Assembly (NCBI GenBank): GCA_004369045.1
Contig: ML213536.1
Coordinates: forward strand, 112,631-176,630
Origin: Heliocybe sulcata
Taxonomy: Eukaryota; Basidiomycota; Agaricomycetes; Gloeophyllales; Gloeophyllaceae
Direction of reading: 5' to 3'
DNA: 64,000 nucleotides
Shown here: positions 45,390 to 57,200 of the stretch, one piece after another
Layout: every line of letters starts with the position of its first letter
Numbering within the stretch: the stretch's first letter is position 1
Made by a program: the position numbers and the translations under genes
Notes under the pieces: model-generated
Seen by the model: only the letters and a program-made list of their open reading frames with translations
Told to the model about the DNA's origin: nothing
Database searches by the model: none

Positions 45390-46539
45390 ATGAACCAGGT
45401 GCCCATTGTCGACTTTTCCGCCTTCACAAGAGAGGATGCAAGTGAGGAAGAGCGCAAACGCACGGCAGCGGATGTCATAGACGCATTCAAGAATGTCGGC
45501 TTCCTCTACCTCAGCGGGCACGGCGTCTCTGAGGATCTTGTCAATGAGACCTTCAACTGGGTGTGTTGAACTGTATGGATTGCATACAACTAATCACGCC
45601 TCAACGCATGCAGAGCTCTAAACTCTTCGCTCTACCTCACGAAACCAAGATGTTGGCCCCACATCCTCCAGACGGTGCGTACCACCGCGGTTACTCTGGC
45701 GTAGGCAAGGAGAAGGTCGGCCAGATTGACCCCACCAAGGAAAAGGGCGTCGTGACCTCTCGGAAAGTACCCGACGTCAAGGAGAGCTACGAAATTGGCG
45801 ACGAGACCGACATGAAGTTGCCGAACATTTGGCTACCTGATGGTACATGCGTCCGTCTGTCGCCTCCTCCCTCCACTCACGAAATGTCTAGACGCTCTTC
45901 CCGGTTTCCGCGCTTTCACGACCAAGTTCTACGCTCGCATGACTTTGCTCGCTCGGCAGCTACTCCTTGCGCTCGGCGTCGGACTTGACCTTCCTGACCC
46001 AGAGTTTTTGCTCAAAGCGCACACGCAGGAGCGCTACCAACTCCGACTATTGCACTACCCGCCCGTCCCAACGAAAGAGCTCCGCCAAGGCGAGAAAGAG
46101 CGCATTGCGGCCCATACCGACTTCGGAACGCTTACTCTCTTGTTCCAAGGTAATGCCTCCATCGTACGCCAGCTCTCACTAACCGCGTTTTCTCACAACA
46201 GACTCCGTTGGTGGCCTTGAAGTTGCCTCCCCCACCGACCCCACTATCTTCCTTCCAGTCGCCCCCATTCCAGGTACCGTCGTCGTTAACGTAGGCGACA
46301 TGCTCCAGCGCTGGACGAACGACGTCTTCCGCTCGACGATGCACCGCGTCCGCGCACCGCCGCCAGCCCAGGGCGAAGGCGACGTGACCATGCCGCGATA
46401 CAGCATCCCATTCTTCATCAGTGCGGACGACGGAACGATCGTAAGCTGCTTGCCTGGCTGCGAGGGCAAGATGGGCCCCAAGTATGAGCCTGTGAATAGT
46501 AGGGAATGGAGTGACGCGAGGTTGAGGGCGACGTATTGA
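45390..46539 (+). CDS. 2-oxoglutarate/Fe(II) dioxygenase, thymine 7-hydroxylase-like
   Basis: This is a member of the isopenicillin-N-synthase-like dioxygenases. It reads PIVDFSAFT, FKNVGFLYLSGHGVSEDLVN, SSKLFALPHETK, YHRGYSGVGKEKVGQID, VPDVKESYEIGDETDMKLP and LLHYPPVPTKELRQGEKERI. The iron site is AHTDFGTLTLLFQ, with His and Asp two residues apart, and the distal His is in FRSTMHRVRAPP. The 2-oxoglutarate Arg is in PRYSIPFF. It ends DARLRATY. The order of KESYEIG, LLHYP, HTDxGxxTLLFQD, NVGDMLQRW and the final ATY matches my recall of fungal thymine 7-hydroxylase, which oxidises thymine towards isoorotate. Related enzymes with other substrates share these motifs. Three introns keep the frame; the iron ligands are complete. 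Confidence 0.85.
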
Positions 46540-48295
46540 TGTCGATTTATTTGTGGGACATAGGTATAGGGATGGTGTATTGACTGTAACATCGTACGAT
46601 TTATAGATATGTATACCACAATTTGCTGTACTTGCGTACTAGGATGGCAGCGACGCCATAACGCCATGGGAAACATCGCACATCCACCGCGAAATGATGT
46701 GGGCCGGGTGAAAGTGGAACACCTTGTCCCGCCCGCAAGGTAGGATGCTAGATTTGCGTATTCAATGGACCGCGAAATCCAGGAGGGACGAGAAGGGTTA
46801 GTGCACAGCTCACTCTGACGCTGCATTGCAATGATTGTACAACAGCCGTTCAAAACGAAGCCAGGATCATAAGATAGCATGCGTCGCATAGGGGTAGATT
46901 GGTTTCAAGTCGAAACCAATCGTGAGCAGAAACTGCTCCAGTGGGTGCGGCGGTGTAATGGTTGAAGAAGCGCGCTAAGATAGGCGAGATTCATACTCGA
47001 CTAAGTACAATAACAAGGCTCACCATAAGGAGGTTGATAGGAAGTCACAGCGAAATTTGCTGCCATGGGTCTGAGCAGTCACCTGAGACTCAGCCCGATG
47101 GACCAGTGTGAGGCGGCCGCCTAGCACGAAGTTGACGGTTACCAGATGGGATATGTCTTCAATCACAATTGAAGAGCTTGATGACTGATATGGGCGACCT
47201 GGTATCAGAACAACGCATACCAATCGCACCATCGCTATACGCGATTACCCCTTGTTCCGCATGAACAATACATGGAGCTCATTTTGAGCCTCGCAACTGC
47301 CGCTTCGTCGAAAAGCCTCAAAGCGACGCTGACCCGATGTTGCGCAGTCATGTAGTTTCACCGAGCATGCTGACCAGAAAAGAATGTACGCGTCAAAAAG
47401 ACAAGATCGCGTCGACGGGAAGACCGCCATCGCAACTCGGTCGTAATGCTTGATAATACCGTTAATAATACGATCGGGAAGCATGCGACGCCGACAATCT
47501 ACCGTCCTGGGCTCTGAGTAGTAAGGCGGGCCGGAATATGACAAGAACCTGGGCACAGAGACTGAAGACAGACGAGTCCTGGGAGAGAGACCAACAAGGG
47601 TATCAGAGTGAAGTTGGTCGAGTGTGGGCATGTGGGCGTCGGGAGGATCCACAGTTGGCCAGTGCGAAGGATGCCGTCGTCCTTCTAATGCTGCATCCCA
47701 ACTGATAGCTGGCAAGTCCCCTCGTATGAAGCTAGGGGGTCTGCCGGCAGCCTTCAGTACATGCAGACTATCATGTCTGATCAAAGACTGGCGTGCATGT
47801 GTAGTCTCAGATCCTGCCACTAGGTGCTCATCAGCATTGCTATATGGTCAAGCCAGCGGGATTGTCGTCTTACGCACATCTGTTGAGAGACCTGTTAGAG
47901 GGTCGATCCAGTGATCACATCTGTCAATCTAGCTGTTCTTATTACCTGCACCAGCTTCCCGGGTCTTGGGCCCGACACATCAAAGCGATCAACCCTTCCG
48001 AATGACCACACTTCTGGTAATATCAGAGGCGCCCCTACGTGCCCACTTGCCCGTGTCCACTAATCTGCTGTGGGTGAGCTAGGAACGACATGTGCTTCGC
48101 GTATAAATCCCCGAGAAATGGAAGCAGCTAAAGACCATTGTCTTCGACCTGTAAGCGGCGATTCGGTTGTATTACAAGCTTGGAAGGATAGCCATTTGTA
48201 GGCGAGGCTTGTCCTCATGATGCTGCATCTGCACCTCGAGGAACCTTCCACGGCACTGATAGGAAGGCGGAAAGATATCCGACAAGTGTGAGGCA
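46540..48295. other. 1.75 kb interval, no gene supported
   Basis: The interval holds a perfect hairpin at 46897-46921, listed separately. A 191-codon minus frame (47245-47820) and a 70-codon minus frame (47020-47232) are open. I could not join them into a convincing exon chain or match a family. A decayed gene on the minus strand is possible. Confidence 0.4.
46897..46921. repeat. perfect 10 bp stem hairpin
   Basis: GATTGGTTTC (46897-46906) and GAAACCAATC (46912-46921) are exact complements around the loop AAGTC. It lies about 360 bases after the dioxygenase stop. It could be a protein-binding palindrome or an RNA hairpin; its role is unknown. Confidence 0.6.
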
Positions 48296-48555
48296 TCACA
48301 GTTTAGACCGATGTTCTCTGGCGATGTCAATCAAATGGGGGAAAGCTCCTTGTCCTGCGTTGGGCGGCGTGGGGACCCTTGTGGCAGAGATCAGGAACGT
48401 GGCCGGTGACGTGCCAGAAGGAGAATAATATTCGAAGGCAAAGTACACGCTAAGGCCGGGGGTTGTGCCATAGACCTGCAGAGCGGAGAAAGAGTTCAGC
48501 TATCTGTTCAAGTTTTACATACCTGCCAGGTGGTCCCTCGAGCCTGCAATGGCAT
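48296..48555 (-). CDS. tiny two-exon gene or exon pair, unrecognised
   Basis: On the minus strand an ATG at 48553-48555 opens MPLQARGTTWQ. A 47-base intron (48476-48522, GTATGT to GCAG) joins it in frame to VYGTTPGLSVYFAFEYYSPS, GTSPATFLISATRVPTPP, then PHLIDIAREHRSKL and a stop. That gives 70 residues with natural-looking composition. It may instead be the last exons of a larger or decayed gene reaching up to about 48780. No family was recognised. Confidence 0.35.
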
Positions 48556-48934
48556 GTTACAGGCATCGCGAATGCGAATATGGTACAATCGGAGAGAGGA
48601 GACGCGACGGACTTGGGGAGGCGATGGCCGACTTTAGGGCCGGCTGATACGCGTTACTGCGGAGTTTGAATTGGAAACGTGCCAAGAATCTTGATACGGT
48701 ATCGCAGGCGCTGAGCCGCGCGCTGCTCTTGCCTCCTGCGCTCACGACCTACTCTAGGAAAGCAACACTAACGCCGCTCATCTCTAGCCAAACTGTAGCG
48801 ACTTGCTCAGAACACGAATATTCTACTCTTGCGACATCTCTAGGACACTCCTCGCTTGGATATTCCGGATATTCGAATTCGACTTTCCTTTGCTACAATT
48901 TACCGTTTTCGTTCGTTGTTGACGAATAGTCGCC
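48556..48934. other. intergenic, promoter side of the next gene
   Basis: No supported gene is seen. Upstream exons of the tiny minus-strand gene might lie in the left part, up to about 48780. Confidence 0.4.
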
Positions 48935-50605
48935 ATGCAGCAACGGCGACCAGCTGCAGCGAACTCGCTGGGGCTGGCCATGCCGCGTCCTGCTTTGTCA
49001 ACCAGACGTCCCCCGGGTTTACGCTCAGGTCTTGCTTCACCTCGCACACCTTTGAGCGGCGCTGCACCCCCGTCCTCGTTCTTCTTCAACGCGTCCACCT
49101 CTAACAGGAGAAGCCGAGATAGCGGCTCTAGTTGGAACAGCTCTAACGGAGACGATGCTGACTCCATCGAAGTGGAATGGACCGCTGATCATATCCGCCG
49201 ACTTCAAAGGGTGAGTAGTTCTGTTGCGTGGCCATGTTGCGTTCTAAAGGCCTTTATCGCTGTCAGACTTTGGATGCACTGCCATCTCATGTACTCACTC
49301 CGTTTGCTGGCCCGGTCCCTCCGCCCAATCTGCTAGATAAAATGGCAAAAGGACTCGCCGAGTACGCGGATTGGCCCCATTCCCTGCGCGCTACCCGTGC
49401 CAAAATCATCGAAATAGCCAAAACTGGAGGCATGGAGAGTAGCGTTGATGAAGAGGCCAATGATAGGGATTCTGCCAGATCAGGAGTACTGTCGCCGACC
49501 ACCAACATCGAACCCAAGCGGGCCCTCTACCGACAATCGTCTATGGATTTCATTCAAATGGATAAGCAAGATGTACGAAGCAACGAGAGCATCACTCGGT
49601 AAGATCCCCTGGTTGACGTCGTGATAATCGAATTTTGACTGCTTTCCCAGCTTGTCGAGCCGTCTGCAGAAGACCGACCGTATGATAGACAATCCGGCGT
49701 ATCATCCATACTCCCGACTATCGACGACTTCCTCGCAGTCCTCCGTTTCGGAAAACGCTCCGGGCCTGCTGCCATCGGCGCTGTCGCAACGCGGTTCTCG
49801 CCCGGAGCCTCTGCGCCGTTCATATTCCGCTGCATACCAACCTTCCGATTTGAATGAGCCGCCTGCTCCGAACAACCGCGTGTCGAGCCTCCGCAGAACG
49901 GAGTCGTGTGTGAGCCATACCTCAATCACCTCGAGGACCTTCAAGCGCGCTCCGAGCTTCAGTGGTTCCTCCGATTCCTCCCGAATGAGCGTTGTCGAGT
50001 CCGTGAAGGACCACAACGCTCCATCCTCGGATGAGGAGGAGAAGGCGAGGGCCAAACAAGCCAAGAAACCCAAGACGAAGGCCGAGTCTCCCGCGCCTGT
50101 GCGTATCGCAGTCGCGCTATCGAACTACTTCTCGCGCGCGTCGGACACCATGAAGGGTGACTCAGACAACAGCTCGAACACCGTATCGTCTTCCTCCACC
50201 AAGGTATCCTTTGCCGGTACACCATCAGCTTCTCCTACCTCCGCCAAGTTCCCCGGGAGCACTGCGACGAAACGACCCCGTCAGAACGTCCAAAGAAACC
50301 CTAGTATCCTTGGTGGACTTCTCCCAGGCGTTGCAGAGCACGAGTCTGACCGCAAGGCCGACCACCGCGGATCCCTTCCTGGCTCTACGGCTCCGCGCCC
50401 GACCAAGTTAATACCGCCTCGTACCATTAGACGCGTCAAACGCACTGAATTCCGCTCCGGCACTCTCCCCGGTCTCAGCAGGAAGATCTCCTTTGGGAGT
50501 CTCAGCACTCCTCGCGAGGACGACGAGGGGAACTACCCATCCACTGGCAGCTTCGAGTCAACTGGCTCGGGCTCTGGTTTGGGTGAGGCCTTCGAGCTGA
50601 TCTGA
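48935..50605 (+). CDS. large Ser-rich unknown protein with short conserved core
   Basis: Three exons are read (introns about 49210-49265 and 49601-49652), giving about 520 residues. After an Arg/Pro/Ser-rich N-terminus comes a probable folded core: DSIEVEWTADHIRRLQR, TLDALPSHVLTPFAGPVPPP, NLLDKMAKGLAEYADWPHSL, RATRAKIIEIAK. The rest is disordered and rich in Ser, with many possible phosphorylation sites, an acidic DEEEKARAKQAKKPKTKAE patch and IPPRTIRRVKRTEFRSGTLP near the end. I have the impression of a conserved basidiomycete protein, but no function is known to me. Confidence 0.78.
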
Positions 50606-51992
50606 CACGCTGAACGCCGGGCCCGAATCGAGGAGGAATGTATCTAAGATGGAGGTGGTGCTGCGCGATGTCGTGTACGCTGAAAGTGCGACGTTTTCCT
50701 GATCACTCGGAGCCCTAGGCGGTTAGACCTGTGAATATATATATACAAAAATGTAACAAAACCCACCGCCGCCGGAGGCTAGGCCCTCCAGACGCGAGGA
50801 CAGGTTCCCGGACGACTTGGGGTCGCTGGTTACCAGTTTGCGTCTGGGCGGATTGCTTTCACGGTTCCTTCGGAAACATCTCACACTGTCTAAATAATGC
50901 GTACCCACTGCCCTACGACCACGACTCGTACGAGTTCCACTCTATCTACTTCACTTCCCGACTCGATTCGCCTGCTTCAGACTGGCTGCGGTTACCCGAC
51001 CATATTACCAATATTATAACCCATCTCCAACAATCCATCTGTCTCTGTTCTCTCTTTCTGCTATCGTGCTTTCCAGCTCTTCCTTCAGCGTCAACCGACT
51101 GTGTACCCTCCTTGCCATTGCTCTGTTCTCTTGAAACTGTATCTAGTCTCGCTGTCTCTTTTGTTGGCAGGGCCGACATTGTACTTGATGCTTGTCCTCC
51201 CTACTTCGTCCCCTTCCCTCAGGCTCCTTCCTGTTGCCGCTAGCCTCGTATCTGTCCGCTGTGTTATTCGTTGCAGCTGGACCACCACACTCCTTGGAAC
51301 CAATTTCCTCTTCTCTGGTCTTCCCATGTATAACAGAGCCTACTCCCACTCACACGCCCCTGCGTATCCATTCCATGGCGGTCTCTTCTATCTCCTCTTG
51401 CGAAACCTTCTAATCCATATCTCTCAACTTTGCTGCCTTCGTGTCGCTCTCTGCTCTTTCACACTTCGCGGTACCTTTCGAATCTTGTTCACCAACTTTA
51501 TCGTTCACGCGATACCTTCACACTCGTTCAATGTCGATATTTCCCCCAATTGGTCGACTGGCTTTCCGATTTGCGTTTCTTGCTAGTTGATGTGACGTTG
51601 CACGTTCATTCCTCTCACCGGCGTTTGCATCCTTTGCTTTCAGTCTCGCATGCTTGGTGTCACGTACTCCTCTCGTCCGTGAGGACTTCGCATGCGTTGT
51701 AGCGTTTGTATAACAGTATGTATACTGTATTCTCTGCTAGCAAACAATGTGCATCCTTTGTATTTTGCTCCGTCTAGAACTCTTGTAGCCGCGAGGAGGC
51801 AAGCTTCGTCTGGGATTCAACACTCGAGTTATGTGATGTGCTGGAGATTATTGGATGACCTCGACATGTAAATGCATGCAATCTGAAATTTCGGTATATA
51901 ACCGAGAAGCATACAGGACAGACAGGACGAAACATACGTTTTGCCCGATGAGTACCATCCGCCAGCACAAAGGGCTCTAACGTGCTCCCCCT
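50606..51992. other. 1.4 kb interval with strong pyrimidine bias
   Basis: The interval from about 50980 to 51680 is markedly C/T-rich on the + strand over several hundred bases. The frame 51101-51586 (161 codons, Leu/Ser/Cys-rich) looks like a by-product of that bias. It could be a long 3' UTR, a non-coding transcript or promoter DNA. No gene is supported. Confidence 0.45.
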
Positions 51993-52303
51993 TCAGCTAT
52001 CCGACGGCGTTGTCAGTCTTGAGCGCCTCTCTCTAATCTCCGCCTCCTTCTGGGCGATGAGGACCGAGGAATATTCAGTCCACACGTGAGCCCAGTATCC
52101 GGCGAAACCGAAAACGCCCATGGCAATCAGATGGCCGCTAGGATCTAAAGTAGACAGCACAAAAGTCCAATGAACATGACGATTTATGGACATCCACTGC
52201 TGAACCTACTAGACATGACATTGCGGTGCTGTATGCCTAGCTGACCCATCCTGGCAGCCAGACCGAAGAAAGAAAAGCCGAGTACGCTTGTGAGGGCAGC
52301 CAT
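51993..52303 (-). CDS. small two-helix membrane protein, possibly mitochondrial
   Basis: Two exons (52303-52210 and 52144-51993, intron 52145-52209) give 81 residues. The first hydrophobic segment is VLGFSFFGLAARMGQLGIQ, the second HLIAMGVFGFAGYWAHVW, followed by a charged helix YSSVLIAQKEAEIRERRSRL. The pattern of two helices, a QLGIQ turn and a charged tail is like small accessory subunits of mitochondrial inner-membrane complexes such as complex I NUXM. I hold that lightly. The frame is open upstream to 52441, so a longer N-terminus is possible. It is divergent from the TPR gene, sharing about 255 bases. Confidence 0.65.
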
Positions 52304-52558
52304 GGGCCTCTGCTTACGGGTGAGTGACGGTAAGGAACTTGGATTCAACGCTGGTCCACGCGACAGATCCGAGAACGGAAGTGGGAACAAATCAAGAACA
52401 ATTGCAAACGCGTGTGGCGTCCTCGATATAAACCGTGCCACTCGTACTAAGTTCTTTCACTTCATTATAACCACCATTGGTGCGTCTCTCTGTCCTACGA
52501 TACATCCAAGCAATAGAGATCTCTGCATCGAACATCTGTCTGTATTTCAAGAGAAATC

Positions 52559-53565
52559 ATGTCGCAAGAAAACGCCAGTAGTACCAGTGCGCCTACGCTT
52601 GACCCTGCACAGCAGGTTAAGTTCGATACGGCGCGCCAGAAGAAGGATGTCGGGGATCAGGCTTTCAAGTCTGGAGATGTCCAGGGCGGTAGGGCTCATG
52701 TTCTTCTCGCGTGTTCCTTGGTTAGTTGCTAATCCGCCTGACGGAAAGCCCTACGATCATACCATGAGGTACGAGCTCTGTGGCGTCTGTCTGTGGCATG
52801 CTAATCGAGAAGTATAGGCTCTGATGTACCTTCACGGGCTGAACACGTATGCTACTGCGGCCCTGTCAATAAAGATTGAGGTTGCTGACTTGTACCACGT
52901 TTGGAAGGACAGCCTCGCAGGCGGCGTCGCCTGCGGGAGGGGAAAGCACGAAGAATCAGAATCCGGAGGTCTGTCAAACATCTTATCCGCTTGTGTGATG
53001 AACAATGGCGCTAAAAGGAGAATGCCAGATTGATGAGATGCTCGAGAAGATATACAACAATATGTCTGCGTGCCACATGAAGCAGGGGAACTGGCAGAGA
53101 GCATTAGACACGGCGGACAAGGTTGGCTTGGACCAAGGGGATAGTGGACTGTTAACTCATACCACATATGATTCAGGCTCTCAAGAAGAACGAGAAGAAC
53201 TACAAAGCTCTGTTTAGGAAGGGTAAGGCCCTCGGAGAGCTCGGCTACTTCGAGAAGAGCGAGAAAATACTGGAAGACCTGCTGCAAAAGAATCCTAGTG
53301 GTATGTTCATACTACAGCCCATTGGGCGCCAATTGACTTTCCTTGGTAGATGCACCTATCGTCAATCATGAATTGACTCGCCTTCGCGCAGTTGAGAAGG
53401 AGAGAGAGCGTGTGGCAAATAAGAAGTTCAAAGGTCCGTGTCTTCCGTAATTTCTAGAGATTCCAGTGCTGATACCACATCGATTATCTGTCAGGTTTCT
53501 TGTTGAAAGAAAAGAAGGCTGAACCTGTGGCGGAAGCCAGAATAGAAGAGATAACTGACCCGTGA
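52559..53565 (+). CDS. tetratricopeptide-repeat protein, immunophilin/co-chaperone-like
   Basis: The protein starts MSQENASSTSAPTLDPAQQ and carries a three-repeat TPR array: KKDVGDQAFKSGD with ALRSYHEALMYLHGLN, then EMLEKIYNNMSACHMKQGNW with QRALDTADK, then ALKKNEKNYKALFRKGKALG with ELGYFEKSEKILEDLLQKNP. A lysine-rich C-terminus ends AEARIEEITDP. The arrangement is like the C-terminal TPR domain of FKBP-type or AIP-type co-chaperones that bind Hsp90/Hsp70 tails, without the peptidyl-prolyl domain. At least six introns keep the frame, with the region 52845-53036 the least sure. No catalytic domain is visible. Confidence 0.82.
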
Positions 53566-54241
53566 AGGTAGAACGGGTGGGATTGTCGCGTGCATTCGGA
53601 TCTTTCCTTGACGCAATCTTTGTTGTAGCTCATATTGCTGTACTTATACCTATGGTCGCGCGGCGTTGCATCGTCTTCATTGACTCTCTACTCTCGACAA
53701 CAATTGCTAATGGCGATTACGTGTGCCTTATCCTTTGCTTTGCAGGGTAGGTAGGTTGGGCACCTCCCGGACCAGACATGCTCCCTGTAGAGTTGAAGTG
53801 GGGTGGTACCCTTTGCTGAGCGTTCTCCCTAGGGCTGGGGAGTACCCCGATTGAATGTGTGCAATGACCTTCACATGTGGGTACAATTCGTAAGGCAACT
53901 ACCAAAGGATCACTTAGCCTTTCGGGCGCAAAATAAGCTACCGTGCTTGCTGCTGCATGCTAAAGAATGGCTTGTTAATGGCTTTACAGCAGCTAGCAAC
54001 CAGAGGCTGTCGCGGATTGAGGTGTGTGACAGATATGCACGTGCACACTGTCATTGTGCGTGACGACGCGCCTAGCTTCAGCCTGCCTCCTCTCACACGT
54101 CTGCCACACTGCAGTGTACTGACGCACCTACACCCTCCTACACCCTCCGACGCTCGCTCCCATGTACAGGCCTTGAGGGTCCGCATTTGAAGGATAAGCC
54201 AAACTATCTCAGAGAAATATCACACTGGCACTAGGTTATCG
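53566..54241. other. intergenic, TERT promoter side
   Basis: No supported gene is seen. Open frames of 60-80 codons overlap without family resemblance. Confidence 0.5.
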
Positions 54242-57200
54242 ATGTCTGTTACCGTCTCTGTCTTACGTTCTTATTACGCCTCCGTCACTCCCTTGCATGC
54301 TTGGCTATCTGAAGTCTTGGAATTGCCTCCTAAAAGCTGCCTCCTGGTTGTCGATAGCGATCCGCAGTCATACAGGGACCTCCTCCATTCTTCCTACGTT
54401 GCTGATGACGCACCTGCTTCTCAGACCGCCTCTCTGCGGTTTATACCCCGTCCACCACTGTTGTATATGAACGAGGTATTTGGCAGCGCGTAGCTGGCAA
54501 GATCCACACTTATGGTATTTTAGATGATTGACCGGGCACGGGAGAAGCTGTTCCAGAAATACAGGGGAATAAGGCCCGCACACATATTGACTGCCGGTTA
54601 CAAGCTGGTAAGAGTGATTATCAGCTTCCCGCCCCTTTCTAACGTGCCTTTAGTCTTCCGGTGATTGGGAGAGAGGCAAGACGAACGGCGGACGCATGGC
54701 CATCAGCAATACTCATGTCAACACTATCGCCTTGGCTCTGCAGGCGCCGGAATGGGAAATGCTATTACAAAGGTTGTCACTCTTCACCAAATCTAACCTT
54801 CTCCTTATATTGAATGTATTCTGTCAGAATCGGCGCTGACGCTATGTTCTACCTGTTGACCGGAACATCCGTTTTCGTGGCACTACCGAATGACTGCCTA
54901 TGTCAAGTCACAGGCCGGCCTATACATCTCAAAAACGTGCCACAGACGGGGTCAGAATTTAAACCCTCTGAGGACTCTGCGATGCGCACTTCCGCCAAGA
55001 GGACTGCATCGGCGTCACTAGAACAACGCGCTCCGAAACGGAGGCGCCTCTGCGAGTTCGGGAAGACGGTGTCTTCGCGGCCGTCCAAATCTGCTACAGC
55101 TGATATATCGTCCCACGTGTAAGTATGATGAAGTTCGTCGCCACCGTCATAGGCTGAAGTGGTTGTCTAGGAGGAGCCCTGTCGATATCTCCTTTGTTCG
55201 AGTGCGTATGTTCTATTCAAGGACAAAATATATACCAAAGTCGAACAATATTGTCTCCGGCCTCCCTCCCCAACGTGAGTGCATACGCATTACTGGGCGT
55301 GGTGTAGAAATATTGATGCGTGTCAAAGACGTGCTAAATCGAATAGCCCCTTCTTATACAAGAATGCAGACGTTTGCGCAGGTCCACTCTGCTTGGGCAA
55401 ATCCAAGGAAGCGGACAGACGACGCCCGCCACCTTGCGAAATATATACTTCCTAGGCAGTATGGCCTAACAAGCCCTTTTAGCAGTAGTACTGGCTGCAA
55501 ACAGCTATCTTCTGAGATCCCGGATTTCAATAGCCGAGAATGCGAAATCAAAGTACGCTTTCCTTCTGCAGAGGTGTCAATTTCATCTAACCCGGGGCAG
55601 ATGCGAGGAAGTATGAAGACTCCGAAACGGGTCAAGACTGCCTTGCCGCTGCTGGAGCAACTCATCTGGAAACACGTAAAGTGCAGATACAAAGGCCTGT
55701 GCGATGCTGTGTGCCCTTCGAAGCTATCCATGGCCGGCTCGCAGAATATTGATAGCAGCATTATCCTTGTGAGGAGTCGCTACATCGGACTCTTTTCCAG
55801 GCTTATCTGATGTGGCATCCAGGAACTGATGTCTGAGCGCGGCTCTCAGCCCAAGTCACAAATTTCTCGATACAATAAGAGTATCTCGATCGACATATCA
55901 GACCGGTCCATCGTCAACCATGCCCTGTCACAAGCCCGGAAGGGGGCGAAGCTAAAGCCGAGATTTGCTGAGTTTGCTTGCAGCCACCTCGAGGTAAGTC
56001 GACACGTTCGGGTGCATCAATTGTACAAACATTCCCGGACGCTAGGTTTACCGCTATGCGATGCTGGTCACCAAAGCTGTCATCCCACATGCACTGTGGG
56101 GTTCTCAGAAGAATTTCCGCGTGATCGCACAATGTCAGGCCTACCGTCTGCTGATTCACTATATCCTCATTTTACAGTTGATATGACAGACGTGAAGGAG
56201 TTTATTTGCTCCCGGCGGTACGAGATCCTCACCTTGCACCATGTCCAGCAAGATTTCCGCATGTCAGATTGTGACTGGCTGGCACCGGGAGGGCGGGAGC
56301 AACCAAGGGTCAGCGTGTCCGATGATCTCAAACGCCGGGAACTGCTAGGCGACTTCCTCTATTGGTACTTCGACGGATTCTTGCTACAGTTGCTGAAGGT
56401 GAGAGTAATCATTACGGTTCTGTCCTGGCCGGTCCTTACTAGACGAATGCTGCAGACCACTTTCTATATAACGGAGTCCTCGGCGTTCAGAAAACAGATC
56501 CTGTATTTCCGGCATGACGACTGGAACATCCTTTGCAAGCCGTTGATTGACCGCCTTGCTTCTGAAACATTTGAGAAGATGGACGCAGTGAGTACTATAC
56601 TCTTTACAATGGACATGGAACTTGATCATATGCTAGAGAGACGCGGAAGAAGTCCTAAGGCAACGGAAACTTGGCTTCTCTTTCGTCCGCTTACTTCCCA
56701 AAGAGACCGGAGTACGGCCAATCGTTAACCTTAGGCGGAAGGCCCAGCAGAAGGTATTGCCGCCAAAGCGTGAAGTTAACCGTACAAGCTGATGTTGTTC
56801 AGGGGTCATTTAGTCGGGAGCAATCTATCAACCAGATTCTCCAAGCGACTTTTCAGATACTTTCATACGAGAAGGTCAGTCGCGAGCGGCTGGCCTGATG
56901 CAAGTGTCTGATAAGGGGTTTCAGCAAGCGCAAGCCTCGATGCTGGGAGCTTCCGTCTTCGGAGCGAATGAGGTATATACTAGGCTGAAGGGATATAAGA
57001 CCCGACTGAAGTCTTCTACTACCGGAGCTCTGTGAGTGGCGAGACAACTGCATTCCCGTCCACTCGTTACGATCCTTTTGCATGACAGGCCTCCATTGTA
57101 TTTTGTCAAAATGGATGTTCAAGCCTGCTTTGACACCATTGACCAGTCAAAACTACTACAGATTTTACGGGACCTAGTCTCTGAGGTGCGCTTTATCTCG

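Noticed and set aside
46179-46889. 236-codon minus frame
   Set aside because: It overlaps the dioxygenase exons antisense and mirrors their codon use.
46930-47010. Possible tRNA-like sequence after the hairpin
   Set aside because: No proper T-arm (GGTTCGAATCC-type) or acceptor stem could be drawn.
47245-47820. 191-codon minus frame, considered as part of a membrane-protein gene
   Set aside because: I tried to link it with 47020-47232 and with upstream exons, but frames and hydrophobic segments did not combine into any known pattern.
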